From NORP23 sp050302475 (GTDB lineage: Bacteria; Pseudomonadota; Alphaproteobacteria; Rhodobacterales; Rhodobacteraceae): a stretch of DNA of 64,000 nucleotides. The notes beneath the pieces are model-generated. The model saw nothing but the letters and a program-made list of their open reading frames with translations. It was not told the origin of the DNA and did not search any database. Each line of letters begins with the position of its first letter. Within the stretch, counting starts at the first letter, position 1. The position numbers and the translations under genes were made by a program. The stretch is taken from positions 1-64,000 of the forward strand of contig JBNLBF010000002.1 of NCBI GenBank assembly GCA_050302475.1, in the 5' to 3' direction. Positions 23,788-32,921 of the stretch are shown piece after piece.

Positions 23788-23817
23788 GGTGTCGGCGGGG
23801 GTAACTCCGCCGGCACC
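23788..23817. repeat. Second hairpin next to the terminator
   Basis: 11-bp stem GGTGTCGGCGG / CCGCCGGCACC (one G-T pair) with an 8-nt loop, 3 bp after the previous terminator and 2 bp beyond the tag stop codon. Possibly a second terminator or transcript-end stabiliser for the cobN-tag operon. Confidence 0.6.
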
Positions 23818-23819
23818 AT

Positions 23820-24422
23820 TTATGTTGGTCGTTCGAATTGCCGCGCCGCGTCGGCTTTCGGGCGGATCACGCAACCATGCGCATGGTCGTTGATCAGGCC
23901 CATCGCTTGCATGAAGGCGAACATCGTTGTCGGACCGACAAATTTCCACCCGCGTTTTTTCAGATCCTTTGACAGCGCGATGGCGGCAGGAGAGGTCGTC
24001 AAGGTCTGAGGTTCTGGGATTTCTGAGGGGTCGGGTTCGAAGCTCCAGAAATAGGCCGATAGGGCGCCAGTTTCGGTGATCAGCTCCAGCGCACGGGCTG
24101 CGTTGTTGATGGTCGCTTCGATCTTACCACGGTGGCGGACGATCCCGGTTTCTTGCAGTAATCGGGTAACATCCGCATCGGTGAAGCGGGAAACTTTGTG
24201 GAAATCGAACCCCGCGAAGGCCGCCCGGAAATTCTCGCGTTTCGCCAGGATCGTGCGCCAGCTGAGGCCGGACTGGAAGCCTTCAAGGCAGATTTTCTCG
24301 AACAGGCGGATATCGTCGGTGACCGGGAAGCCCCACTCCCGGTCGTGGTAGTCCAGAAATTCCGGCGCAGACCCAGCCCAGCGGCAGCGGGGGTGGCCAT
24401 CGGGGGCGGTGTAGAGGGTCAT
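23820..24422 (-). CDS. tag: DNA-3-methyladenine glycosylase I
   Basis: Excises 3-methyladenine from alkylated DNA. 200 residues. Family hallmarks: CRWAGSAPEFLDYHDREWGFP, LFEKICLEGFQSGLSWRTILAKRENFRAAF, FVGPTTMFAFMQAMGLINDHAHGC. The zinc ligands of Tag correspond to C13, the His of YHDREWG and the terminal His/Cys pair in NDHAHGC. It is the last gene of the HAD-cob operon and overlaps the GFA gene by 4 bp. A repair enzyme at the end of a cobalamin operon is unusual but may simply be read-through. Confidence 0.95.
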   Translation of the reverse strand: MTLYTAPDGHPRCRWAGSAPEFLDYHDREWGFPVTDDIRLFEKICLEGFQSGLSWRTILAKRENFRAAFAGFDFHKVSRFTDADVTRLLQETGIVRHRGKIEATINNAARALELITETGALSAYFWSFEPDPSEIPEPQTLTTSPAAIALSKDLKKRGWKFVGPTTMFAFMQAMGLINDHAHGCVIRPKADAARQFERPT

Positions 24423-24805
24423 CCCGTCCGCTTCTCCAGATCATCCTCGATGGTCAGCCACTCCACCGCTTCCTCGTGGTGGAAATGGATGGTCGGCGCC
24501 ACCAGAGACTGATCCTCCAGACTGACCGCATAAAGATGCATATTCTTTTTGTCCCAGCCCCCGTCATACGCCATCGGCGTGCCGCAGTTGGTGCAGAACA
24601 GACGGTGGTTGCCCGGTGTGGATTCATAGGACCCCAGCGCGCGTCCCGTCCAGCGGAACCCGCTGCGCGGAACACCGAACCATGTCGTCAGCGGCGAGCC
24701 GGTGTTGCGCCGGCAGCTCTCGCAATGACAATGGCCCTGCCAAGCAATGTCGCCGTCAAATGCATAGGTGGTTTCGCCGCAGAGGCAGTGTCCAGTCTGT
24801 GTCAT
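24419..24805 (-). CDS. GFA family (glutathione-dependent formaldehyde-activating-like) protein
   Basis: 128 residues with the zinc-binding cysteine pattern of the Gfa/CENP-V family: GHCLCGETTYAF (C7, C9), GHCHCESCRRNTGSPLTTWFG (C26, C28, C31) and FCTNCGTPMAYD. Most bacterial members have no proven role in formaldehyde metabolism. It overlaps the GNAT gene upstream and tag downstream by 4 bp each, so it is part of the same polycistron. Confidence 0.9.
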   Translation of the reverse strand: MTQTGHCLCGETTYAFDGDIAWQGHCHCESCRRNTGSPLTTWFGVPRSGFRWTGRALGSYESTPGNHRLFCTNCGTPMAYDGGWDKKNMHLYAVSLEDQSLVAPTIHFHHEEAVEWLTIEDDLEKRTG

Positions 24806-25263
24806 ATCGCTTTCCGCATCGTAATCGAGGTGGGACGATCATAGCCCTCATGCGCCGTCTCGGCCACCTTTTCAAAGCCCAGCGCGGCGAAGGTTTTGTG
24901 GTTCACCACCAGCTCCACCCGCGTTTGTAGTTCCAGAAAGCCGAGGCCACGTTCCCGCGCGATCCCCTCCGCCTCCGCCAGCAACGCCCGCGCCAGCCCC
25001 CGCCCGCGCTGGCTGGCATCCACGGCGATCTTGCCGACGTAAAGTGCATCACCCTTCACCTTACACAATGCACAGGCTACCGGCGGATCGCCAATCACCA
25101 GCGCCACGCCATCCTGCGCGGCCTGTTCCAGATCAGCCACGGTTAGCCGATGCATCGAGCTTGGGGGATCAATCACCCCGTCCATATACGCAAAACTGCG
25201 CTGGATCAGTGCCAGCATAGGCGCAAAATCGTAGGGGGGTGTGATACGCATGACTTTAGGCAT
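24802..25263 (-). CDS. GNAT family N-acetyltransferase
   Basis: 153 residues; the acetyl-CoA-binding motif is VGKIAVDASQRGRGLARALLAEAEGIARERGL, followed by FLELQTRVELVVNHKTFAALGF. The N-terminal part MRITPPYDFAPMLALIQRSFAYMDGVIDPPSSMHRL is common to a group of uncharacterised alphaproteobacterial acetyltransferases. The ATG at 25263 overlaps the preceding gene by 8 bp; the in-frame ATG at 25251 fits relatives about as well. Acceptor unknown. Confidence 0.88.
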   Translation of the reverse strand: MPKVMRITPPYDFAPMLALIQRSFAYMDGVIDPPSSMHRLTVADLEQAAQDGVALVIGDPPVACALCKVKGDALYVGKIAVDASQRGRGLARALLAEAEGIARERGLGFLELQTRVELVVNHKTFAALGFEKVAETAHEGYDRPTSITMRKAI

Positions 25264-25582
25264 CCGGGTTCAATTTCCGCGTCAGGATCGCCACCAAGTC
25301 CGGATTCATATAGCCATAATTGTCCGGAATATTCAGACAGACAATTCGCTTGTCTTTCAAGGCTGACCCAAACAGCGCATTCAGCCGTTTGCGCTGCCGC
25401 GCCTCCATCACATAGATCACATCGGCTGCGTCGATATGATCTCGAGACACTGGTTCCTCTGCATCATTGGACAGTCCGGCAAACTCCGCCTGCCACCCCC
25501 AGCCAAGCGCGAGGTCCGCTGCCGTTGGGCTACGTTGTTTTGCTTTGCCACAGAGAAATAACGCGCGGTTTTGGCGGGTCAT
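25256..25582 (-). CDS. Low-molecular-weight protein tyrosine phosphatase-like protein
   Basis: 108 residues with a C-x5-R active-site-like motif near the N-terminus (LFLCGKAKQRSPTAADL, C11 and R17), then AADVIYVMEARQRKRL and RIVCLNIPDNYGYMNPDLV. This is the pattern of the small predicted tyrosine phosphatase group (COG4551). Activity is not established for the group. It starts inside the cobN stop region (4-bp overlap). Confidence 0.82.
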   Translation of the reverse strand: MTRQNRALFLCGKAKQRSPTAADLALGWGWQAEFAGLSNDAEEPVSRDHIDAADVIYVMEARQRKRLNALFGSALKDKRIVCLNIPDNYGYMNPDLVAILTRKLNPDA

Positions 25583-28500
25583 GCCAGCAGCTCTGCCAAC
25601 AATGCCCGCGCCGAATTACTGCGCGGTTGCCACATATCGCGATCTATCGCTTCCTGAAACCGTTCGGCAATTTCGCGCAGCGCGGCGGGGTTGTGGTCTT
25701 CGATGAACTGGCGGGTGTCGTCATCCTCCAGAAACGCCGCATGGACCAGATCGAAATGGTGGTTTTTGACGGCGCGCGTGGTGGCGGCGAAGGCGAACAT
25801 GTAATCCACCGTCGCCGCCATTTCGAACGCGCCTTTGTAGCCGTGGCGTTTGACGCCGTCGATCCATTTCGGGTTCACGACGCGGGAACGGATGACGCGG
25901 GACATTTCTTCGTCCAGCGTGCGGATCACGGGGCGTTCGGGGCGGGAATGGTCGTTATGATAGATTTTTGGCGCGTCGCCTTGCAGGTGTTCGATGGTCG
26001 CCGCGACGCCGCCTTCGAACTGGTAATAGTCGTCGCTATCCAGAATATCATGCTCGCGATTGTCCTGATTGTGGATGACCGCCTGAACACGGGACAGGCG
26101 GTCGGTCAGGGCATCCCGCGCCGCTGCGCCCTCGGCTTTGCCACCGTAAGCATAGCCGCCCCATGTCAGATAAGTCTCCGCCAGATCGGCCTTGTCGTTC
26201 CAGATGCGTTCATCAATCAGCGCCTGCAATCCCGCGCCATAAGCCCCCGGTTTTGCCCCGAAAATCCGGTAGCCCGCCGCGTCGCCCAGCGTCGAAGCCT
26301 CCGCCCGATAGCGCGCGGCCAGCGGGTTCATGTCGTCGGGCTCGTCCAAGGCCATCACCGCCCGTATCGCACTGTCCAGCAAATCAATCTGCGCCGGAAA
26401 CGCATCGCGGAAGAAACCGGATATCCGCAAGGTCACATCAACGCGCGGGCGGTCCAGCACCGACAGCGGCATGATTTCGAACCCCGTCACCCGGCGGCTC
26501 GCATTATCCCATTCCGGTTTCACGCCCATCAGCGCCATCGCCTGTGCGATGTCATCGCCGCCCGTGCGCATGTTCGACGTCCCCCACGCCGTCAGCACCA
26601 TGGCGCGCGGCCAGTCGCCTTCTTCCTGCAAATGCCGCTCGATCAGCAAACACGCCGACTTCCAGCCCAGCGTCCACGCGGCAGGGGTCGGCAAGGTGCG
26701 GCTGTCGATAGAGAAAAAATTACGGCCAGTCGGTAACACATCCAGCCGCCCGCGCGTCGGAGCACCCGATGCGCCGGGGGCGACGAAACGGCCAGCAAGG
26801 CCGTTGAGGAGCCCCCGCATTTCCGCAGGACCGCAGCCGCGCAAGGTTGGCAGAACGTCGGCGTGGATACCCTCCACCACCAACCGCGTGCGTTTCCACA
26901 TCGGGTCCGGCTCCAGCCCTTCGATCATCCGACCGGCGATCCATTCCAGCCGCTCGATACTGTCACCCAAGGTCCGCCACGGTTCCCACGAGGCGGAGCG
27001 CAGAAACTTATGTCGCGGCCCGTCATAAGGGTCGGACATGACACAATCCAACGGATCAAACCCCATCTCCATATCCGCCGCCAACGCGCGGAGCAGCGAG
27101 GCATCAGCCCCCTTGCCATCCCCACGCGGCACCCGCACCAAAGCCGCGACCAGATCACGTTCCAACCGCCCCTCCGGCGACGTCCCGAACACATGCAGCC
27201 CGTCCCTGATCTGGCTCTCCTTCAGGTCACACAAATAGTTGTCGAGCGCCGCGAGCTGCTGCCCTTCCTCCGCCGCCCAATCAATCCCCGCATCCTCGTC
27301 AATGCGCGTCGCACGGGTCAGGTCCAGAATTTCTCGGCGCAGGAAATCCAGACGCCGAGGGTCCACGCCGGACGCCTCGTAATACTCATCAACCAGCGCC
27401 TCCAAGTCCTTCAACGGCCCATAGGTCTCCGCCCGCGTCAGCGGTGGCGTCAGATGGTCGATCACCACCGCTTGTGCGCGGCGTTTGGCCTGCGTGCCTT
27501 CGCCGGGATCGTTCACGATGAAAGGATAGAAATGCGGGGTCGGGCCAAAGACGGCTTCGGGAAAGCATTCGTCCGACAAAGCCAGCGCCTTGCCCGGCAA
27601 CCACTCCATATTGCCATGCTTGCCCATATGGACAATCGCATGAGCGCCCAGCTGATGGCGTAGCCAGAAATAGAAGGCAAAATAATTATGGGGCGGCACC
27701 AGATCGGGTGAGTGATAGGTGTCCTTGGGGTCAATATTATAGCCCCGCGCGGGCTGTATCCCGACAACCGCATTCCCGAACCGCAGGATCGACAGGCTGA
27801 AATAACCGCAATCGACCTCACCCGGAGTGTAAAACTGGTCAGCCTCGGGCTTACCCCAGCGCTCCTCGACCTTGCGCCGCACCTCGGCAGGCAGTTGGCC
27901 GTAGTCGATTTGGTAATCCGACATCATCAACCGCTCGCCGCCATTCCGCGCCACGCGGTCGGTCAGCCAGTTTGTTGGCCCCGCCATGATCTGCGCCATC
28001 AGCGCATCGGAATCCGCTGGGAGATCACGCACCGCGAACCCTTCGTCGCTAAGCGCCCGAAGCACATCAACGGTCGCCGCGGGCGTATCCAGCCCAACGC
28101 CATTCGCCAGTCGTCCGTCCTTGTTGGGATAGTTCGCCAGCACCAGCGCGACTTTTTTGTCCGCCACCGGCACGCGGCGCAGCTTCGCCCAGTTCGCCGC
28201 CAGTTTCGCCACAAACGCAATCCGCCCGCCATGGGCGCGATAGGCAGTGATCAGGCATTCCGTCGCCTCGTCAAAATAGGCCTCACCCTTGAAACTGACG
28301 GCACGGGTCAGGATGCGCCCGTCAATTTCCGGCAGGGACACATTCATCGCAATATCACGCGCCGACAACCCGTTGAGACCGCTTTCCCACGCCTCCTCCG
28401 TCCCTGCCGCAAAGACGATCTGGAACACCGGTGCGCCAGTGGAATCGAGCACCGTCCCTTTGCCTGCCTCCTGAGGGGTCGACACCGCGAAGCTGGTGCC

Positions 28501-29292
28501 GTTCAGCACCACGTCGGGCTGCGCATCCGCGAAAATTTGGGAAACCGTCGCGGCGGACAATTCGTCCTTCAAAGACGCCACAAAGATCGGTAGCGGGTTC
28601 ACCCCTTCGCGCGCCAGTTGCTTCACCAGCCGGTTGATCGGATGGAGCCCTGCGCCCTGCACCAGCGCGCGGTAAAACACAATCGCCGCGACCGGCTGAC
28701 CGGGCTGCCACGCCGCGCGGATTGTGTCCAGCGACGCCGACTCCTCGCCCGGCCAATAGAGACCCGCGCGGAGCAGCGGTTTCGCGCCGCGAGGGCGCTC
28801 GGCCCCGTCGATCATCGCACGGGTGTAGCGCAGGAAATTGGCTGCATTCTCCGGCCCACCCTCGATCAGATAGGACCAGAGCGCATCGTAATCCGCCGTC
28901 GGAATGGTCGAAAAAGCCCGTAATTCCTCGTCCGGTTTATCGTCGCCGGGCAGTGCCGCAAAGCCAACCCCCGCCTGCCCCAGCCGTATCGCGAATTGTT
29001 CCAATCCGTAGGGCCAGTATGCGCGCCCGCCCAGCAACCGCACGACAACCAGCTTCGCCTTCGTCGCGGTATCATCCAGATAGGTATCAACCGTAAAATT
29101 GTGCGAGAGGTTCCCAAGGTTCGCCAACCGCAAACTCTCCGGCCCGTCGTCAATCTCGCCAAAGGCTGCCGATAGCGCGGCGATCTCCGTATCCGCCGCC
29201 GACACCACGATCACATCGCCGGGCGTCTGGCCCAGATCCACAGGTTCCGAGCCGTCGGAAATCTCTCCCGGTTGAACCTGCAACAGATGCAT
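25579..29292 (-). CDS. cobN: Cobaltochelatase subunit CobN
   Basis: 1237 residues, the normal length. Large catalytic subunit that inserts cobalt into hydrogenobyrinate a,c-diamide with CobS and CobT, which are not in this window. Characteristic segments: HLLQVQPGEI at the start, VVRLLGGRAYWPYGLEQ, VALVLANYPNKDGRLANGVG, YFAFYFWLRHQLGAHAIVHMGKHGNMEWLPGKA, and YKGAFEMAATVDYMFAFAATT near the end. The ATG shares one base with the stop of the upstream GNAT gene (TGATG). Several long open frames on the other strand are shadows. Confidence 0.97.
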   Translation of the reverse strand: MHLLQVQPGEISDGSEPVDLGQTPGDVIVVSAADTEIAALSAAFGEIDDGPESLRLANLGNLSHNFTVDTYLDDTATKAKLVVVRLLGGRAYWPYGLEQFAIRLGQAGVGFAALPGDDKPDEELRAFSTIPTADYDALWSYLIEGGPENAANFLRYTRAMIDGAERPRGAKPLLRAGLYWPGEESASLDTIRAAWQPGQPVAAIVFYRALVQGAGLHPINRLVKQLAREGVNPLPIFVASLKDELSAATVSQIFADAQPDVVLNGTSFAVSTPQEAGKGTVLDSTGAPVFQIVFAAGTEEAWESGLNGLSARDIAMNVSLPEIDGRILTRAVSFKGEAYFDEATECLITAYRAHGGRIAFVAKLAANWAKLRRVPVADKKVALVLANYPNKDGRLANGVGLDTPAATVDVLRALSDEGFAVRDLPADSDALMAQIMAGPTNWLTDRVARNGGERLMMSDYQIDYGQLPAEVRRKVEERWGKPEADQFYTPGEVDCGYFSLSILRFGNAVVGIQPARGYNIDPKDTYHSPDLVPPHNYFAFYFWLRHQLGAHAIVHMGKHGNMEWLPGKALALSDECFPEAVFGPTPHFYPFIVNDPGEGTQAKRRAQAVVIDHLTPPLTRAETYGPLKDLEALVDEYYEASGVDPRRLDFLRREILDLTRATRIDEDAGIDWAAEEGQQLAALDNYLCDLKESQIRDGLHVFGTSPEGRLERDLVAALVRVPRGDGKGADASLLRALAADMEMGFDPLDCVMSDPYDGPRHKFLRSASWEPWRTLGDSIERLEWIAGRMIEGLEPDPMWKRTRLVVEGIHADVLPTLRGCGPAEMRGLLNGLAGRFVAPGASGAPTRGRLDVLPTGRNFFSIDSRTLPTPAAWTLGWKSACLLIERHLQEEGDWPRAMVLTAWGTSNMRTGGDDIAQAMALMGVKPEWDNASRRVTGFEIMPLSVLDRPRVDVTLRISGFFRDAFPAQIDLLDSAIRAVMALDEPDDMNPLAARYRAEASTLGDAAGYRIFGAKPGAYGAGLQALIDERIWNDKADLAETYLTWGGYAYGGKAEGAAARDALTDRLSRVQAVIHNQDNREHDILDSDDYYQFEGGVAATIEHLQGDAPKIYHNDHSRPERPVIRTLDEEMSRVIRSRVVNPKWIDGVKRHGYKGAFEMAATVDYMFAFAATTRAVKNHHFDLVHAAFLEDDDTRQFIEDHNPAALREIAERFQEAIDRDMWQPRSNSARALLAELLA

Positions 29293-29744
29293 CAGAGCGC
29301 CTTGGTCATATAGATGCTGAACTCTGCTTCGACATAGTCACCAAACGGGCCGCAGCGGGTGAAGCCACCGCGCTCATAGAGCCGATGTGCCGCGTGCAGT
29401 AGCGTGCCGGTTTCTAGGTTCAGGACCGGCAGTCCCAACTCCCGCGCCTCCGCCTCGACCCGCGCCAGCAGCGCCGCGCCAACCGACCGTCCCCGCGCCT
29501 CGGGATCGACGAACATCGACTTCACCTCGCCATAGCCATCACGGATCGCCAGTGCTGCGCAGCCCAGCATCTCGTCCCCATCCTTGGCCACGAAAAACCG
29601 GATGTCATCGCCACACAGCGCATCCACCGACAGGAAATGGTTCGACTCCACCGGAAACAGCGAGGTCATCAGATCATGCGAGCCCTGCAACAGCCGATAG
29701 GCCGCAGGATCGCGCGGATCGCCAAATGTAACCTCCACACTCAT
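29292..29744 (-). CDS. GNAT family N-acetyltransferase
   Basis: 150 residues; acetyl-CoA motif VKSMFVDPEARGRSVGAALLARVEAEARELGLPVLNLETGTLLHAAHRLYERGGF, with GCAALAIRDGYGEVKSMFVD just before it. The overall pattern is that of small-molecule acetyltransferases of the PhnO/RimI-like type. It lies between cobW and cobN with a 4-bp and a 1-bp overlap, so it is co-translated with cobalt-insertion genes; whether it acts in that pathway is unknown. Confidence 0.88.
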   Translation of the reverse strand: MSVEVTFGDPRDPAAYRLLQGSHDLMTSLFPVESNHFLSVDALCGDDIRFFVAKDGDEMLGCAALAIRDGYGEVKSMFVDPEARGRSVGAALLARVEAEARELGLPVLNLETGTLLHAAHRLYERGGFTRCGPFGDYVEAEFSIYMTKAL

Positions 29745-30799
29745 CCTGCAAGCGCCTGTTCAATGGCGGCGCGGTCCAACCCCGCTTCGCCGATGACAAC
29801 GAGATTAGCCCGCCCCTTTTCAGCCGCCGTTAAGGGTCGGTCAAAATAGGTTTCGACCCGCGGTCCGACCGCCTGAATCACCAGCCGCATAGGTTTTTCG
29901 CCAACCTGCGCGAAGCCTTTCAGACGCAGGATATCATGGTCGCGGATCACCTGCGCGACGGTCGCGGCAAAGGCGTCCACATCGGCAATCACGCCACGTT
30001 TCACCTCGAATGTCTCGAACTCGTCATGCCCATGCTCATGTTCGTGGTCGTGATCGTCATCATCATCGTGGTGATGGTGATGCACTTCGTGACGACCTTC
30101 CAGATCATCCTCGGCCCCAATCCCCAGCCCCAGCAAGGTCTGCGGCGACACAGCCCCCATGGTGGTGCGTATCACATGAACGCCCGCCCGCGCGCCGCCT
30201 TTCAGGCGCGCTTCCAGATCGTCCGACTGAGCCTCGCTCAGGAGGTCCGTTTTGTTGATAATTATCATGTCCGCACAGGCGAGTTGATCCTCGAACAATT
30301 CCGACAAGGGTGTCTCGTGATCCAGATTGTCATCCGCCCCGCGCTGCGCATCAACCGCCGCTTCGTTATGGGCAAACCGCCCCTCGGCCATTGCCGCGCC
30401 GTCGACCAGCGTGACCACGCCGTCGACCGTCACGCGCGACCGGATTTCCGGCCAGTTGAACGCCCGCACCAGCGGTTGCGGTAGGGCTAGACCCGAGGTT
30501 TCGATCACGATATGATCGGGCGGCAGGTCGCGATTGATCAGCTTTTCCATCGCGGGCACGAAATCTTCGGCGACGGTGCAGCAGATACAGCCGTTGGACA
30601 GCTCCATCACGTCGTCATCGTCACAGCCTTCGATGCCGCAGCCTTTCAGCAGGTCGCCATCGACGCCCAGATCACCGAACTCGTTGATAATCAACGCGAT
30701 CCGTTTGCCGTTCGCATTGCGCAACATATGCTGCACAAGCGTGGTTTTGCCCGCTCCGAGGAACCCCGTAATCACCGTTGTCGGTATCTTGCCTGCCAT
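29741..30799 (-). CDS. cobW: CobW, metal-trafficking GTPase
   Basis: 352 residues of the COG0523 family: P-loop TTVITGFLGAGKTTLVQHML, NEFGDLGVDG, the metal-binding GCxCC motif in ELSNGCICCTVAEDF, and NKTDL for guanine. A His/Asp/Glu-rich insert (HEVHHHHHDDDDDHDHEHEHGHDEF written here in part as HHHHHDDDDDHDHEHEHGH) precedes the C-terminal CobW domain. CobW is thought to deliver Co(II) for cobalamin synthesis. It follows the DUF1636 gene with a 1-bp gap and overlaps the GNAT gene by 4 bp. Confidence 0.95.
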   Translation of the reverse strand: MAGKIPTTVITGFLGAGKTTLVQHMLRNANGKRIALIINEFGDLGVDGDLLKGCGIEGCDDDDVMELSNGCICCTVAEDFVPAMEKLINRDLPPDHIVIETSGLALPQPLVRAFNWPEIRSRVTVDGVVTLVDGAAMAEGRFAHNEAAVDAQRGADDNLDHETPLSELFEDQLACADMIIINKTDLLSEAQSDDLEARLKGGARAGVHVIRTTMGAVSPQTLLGLGIGAEDDLEGRHEVHHHHHDDDDDHDHEHEHGHDEFETFEVKRGVIADVDAFAATVAQVIRDHDILRLKGFAQVGEKPMRLVIQAVGPRVETYFDRPLTAAEKGRANLVVIGEAGLDRAAIEQALAG

Positions 30800-30800
30800 C

Positions 30801-31169
30801 TTATTCCCCTGTGGTCACCGCCGGAATGCGGGCACGAAAATGCCCCTTCACCCCTTGCGGCCATTGTTTGAAGGGCACCTGCCCGGTTTCACTTTCGCGG
30901 TGCCGCTCGGCATATTCGACGATGGCATCAGCGGACTCAGCGTCAGGCGTGAAAGAGCCCAGAACATAGGTCAGCTTGCCGGGTGCGGCAATCACCACGT
31001 TGCAGTGGAATTCGCACCCCATCGTGCAGCTGACGCGCCGGACCGGCAGGCCCCGCGCCTCGGCCAACGCCTCAACCTCCTCGGCCAGCATCTCGCCACC
31101 GGTTTTGCCGTCATGAATTTTTTCCAAGACACTGTAGTTACACGTGTCGCAAACGATAATCTCGGTCAT
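30801..31169 (-). CDS. DUF1636 metal-binding protein
   Basis: 122 residues of the small cysteine-containing family that is regularly found next to cobW. It has thioredoxin-like-ferredoxin-type cysteines: IIVCDTCNYS (CxxC) and VSCTMGCEFHCNVVIAAPGKLTYVLG (CxxxCxxxC). A 2Fe-2S or metal-binding role is plausible but unproven. It sits between cobK and cobW with gaps of one base on each side, making it part of the core cob operon. Confidence 0.85.
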   Translation of the reverse strand: MTEIIVCDTCNYSVLEKIHDGKTGGEMLAEEVEALAEARGLPVRRVSCTMGCEFHCNVVIAAPGKLTYVLGSFTPDAESADAIVEYAERHRESETGQVPFKQWPQGVKGHFRARIPAVTTGE

Positions 31170-31170
31170 A

Positions 31171-31890
31171 TCACTTTCTTAGTCGCATCAGCCAGTCGGT
31201 CACGTCGGAAACCGTCGTTGCGGTCTCTACCACCGGCAGCACGGGGCGTTCAATGACGATAATCGGGATGTTGAGATAGGTCGCCGCCTCGATCTTGGCA
31301 AAGGTCGCGTCACCGCCGGAATTTTTCGTGACCAGATGCGTGATCCGGTGGTTCTGCATCAGCGCCAGTTCGTCATCGAAACGATGCGGCGGACGCTGGA
31401 TGATTGCCTCACCATTGGTGAAGGGGTTGGTCACCGCATCAATCGCGCGGAACAGGAACCAGACGTCGGCACGATCCGCAAACGGGTCCAGCGACTGCCC
31501 GCCGACGGTCAGGAAAGCCCGCGCGCCTGTTGGCAAGGCAGCCGCCGCCTCGGGATAATCGCCAACCACCGTCCAGTTTGGCGCGGGCGTCCAAGCGGGG
31601 CGCTCAAACCGCAGCATCGGAATTTTGGCGCGCGACGCCGCCGCGCAAGCGTTCCACGAAATGTTTTTGGCATAGGGGTGTGTGGCGTCGATCAGCGCGG
31701 TGATCCCGGCGTCACTCATATAGCGCAACAACCCATCCGCCCCGCCAAACCCGCCAGTACGTGTCGGGTGCTCGCGCGGGCGCGGGTTTTCGGTGACGCC
31801 GGACAGCGATTCCATGACGTCATAGCCTCCGGTAAACAAGGTTTCGGTCAGACGCGCGCCGTCTGATGTGCCGCCAAGGATCAGGATCAT
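31171..31890 (-). CDS. cobK: Precorrin-6A reductase
   Basis: NADPH-dependent reduction of precorrin-6A to dihydro-precorrin-6B. 239 residues; MILILGGTSDGARLTETL at the N-terminus, ALIDATHPYAKNISWNACAA (the DATHPYA motif), FLTVGGQSL and VTKNSGGDATFAKIEAA are diagnostic of CobK/CbiJ. It overlaps cbiD by 4 bp and precedes the DUF1636 gene by one base. Confidence 0.95.
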   Translation of the reverse strand: MILILGGTSDGARLTETLFTGGYDVMESLSGVTENPRPREHPTRTGGFGGADGLLRYMSDAGITALIDATHPYAKNISWNACAAASRAKIPMLRFERPAWTPAPNWTVVGDYPEAAAALPTGARAFLTVGGQSLDPFADRADVWFLFRAIDAVTNPFTNGEAIIQRPPHRFDDELALMQNHRITHLVTKNSGGDATFAKIEAATYLNIPIIVIERPVLPVVETATTVSDVTDWLMRLRK

Positions 31891-32921
31891 GCAAAATCTC
31901 TCCGCGACAGGATTTTTCCGGCGCGATCCACAATGATCAGTTCCACCTGAACCGGTGCGCCGTCCAGCATTTTCAAGGCTTGAGCCTGGGCCAATTCAGC
32001 GACAGCGTCCGCCATTGGGGCACCGGCAATTTCATACGCCTCCAGCGCAGTATTCGCACCAGCCACGTCAAAGCCCAGCGCCGCCAGCGCAGCAAAATCC
32101 ACCTGAGAGCGCCCCGAATGTAAATCCACCGCCCCTTGCGCCAGCTTGGTGAATTTTCCAATTCCCCCCACAAGTGTCAGCCGGTCAATCGGGTGATTAC
32201 GCAGATATTTCAGCGTCCCGCCAACGAAATCTCCCATGTCGAGGCAATCTTCCTCCGCCAGCCCATACAGCCCCCGCGCTGTCGCTTCGGATGTCGATCC
32301 GGTTGCCGCAATCACATGATCTCGCCCCGTGGCCACCGCCACATCAATTCCACGATGGATAGATGCGATCCATGCCGCACAGGAAAACGGCCGCACAATC
32401 CCCGTCGTTCCAAGGATCGACAGTCCGCCAACAATGCCCAGCCGACCATTCCAAGTCTTCTTGGCCAGTTCGACGCCACCCCGCACCGACACTGTCACAT
32501 CCAGATCCATCGTCTCAGACACATCCGCAATCGCCTGATCTATCATCAACCGCGGCACCGGATTGATCGCGGGTTCGCCAACGCCAATCGGCAGGCCGGG
32601 TTTGGTCACCGTGCCAACGCCTTCGCCCGCGAAAAACCGCAAGCCCTGCCCCGCCGCGCCTCGCGAAACCCGCGTCAGGATCAGCGCGCCGTGCGTCACG
32701 TCAGGATCATCGCCAGCGTCTTTGATAATGCCAGCCTCGGCCCAGCCTTCGCCCGCCGACGTTTCGGCCAGCGCGAAGGAAGGCGTCTCCCCCTTGGGCA
32801 AGGTAATCGTCACCGGGTCCCGAAACCCGCCGCCGCTCAACGCTGACGCCGCTGCCTTGGCCGAAGCCGCCGCGCAGGCACCTGTCGTCCAGCCACGGCG
32901 CAGTTTCGGCGCATCGCTCAT
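31887..32921 (-). CDS. cbiD: (Cobalt-)precorrin-5B C1-methyltransferase CbiD
   Basis: 344 residues from the ATG at 32921, chosen because GGAGG lies 4 nt upstream and the ATGA overlaps the HAD stop; an in-frame ATG at 32936 is less likely. Key segments: LRRGWTTGACAAASAKAAA, VTITLPKGE, INPVPRLMI, GRLGIVGGLSILGTTGIVRPFSC, ALAALGFDVAGAN. CbiD methylates C-1 with deacylation in the anaerobic pathway and takes the place of CobF in many alphaproteobacteria. No cobF is visible in the window. Confidence 0.95.
   Translation of the reverse strand: MSDAPKLRRGWTTGACAAASAKAAASALSGGGFRDPVTITLPKGETPSFALAETSAGEGWAEAGIIKDAGDDPDVTHGALILTRVSRGAAGQGLRFFAGEGVGTVTKPGLPIGVGEPAINPVPRLMIDQAIADVSETMDLDVTVSVRGGVELAKKTWNGRLGIVGGLSILGTTGIVRPFSCAAWIASIHRGIDVAVATGRDHVIAATGSTSEATARGLYGLAEEDCLDMGDFVGGTLKYLRNHPIDRLTLVGGIGKFTKLAQGAVDLHSGRSQVDFAALAALGFDVAGANTALEAYEIAGAPMADAVAELAQAQALKMLDGAPVQVELIIVDRAGKILSRRDFA

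Noticed and set aside
25150..26736. 528-codon plus-strand frame over cobN
   Set aside because: Low-complexity Arg/His/Pro-rich translation without domains; a by-product of GC-rich third positions in cobN.
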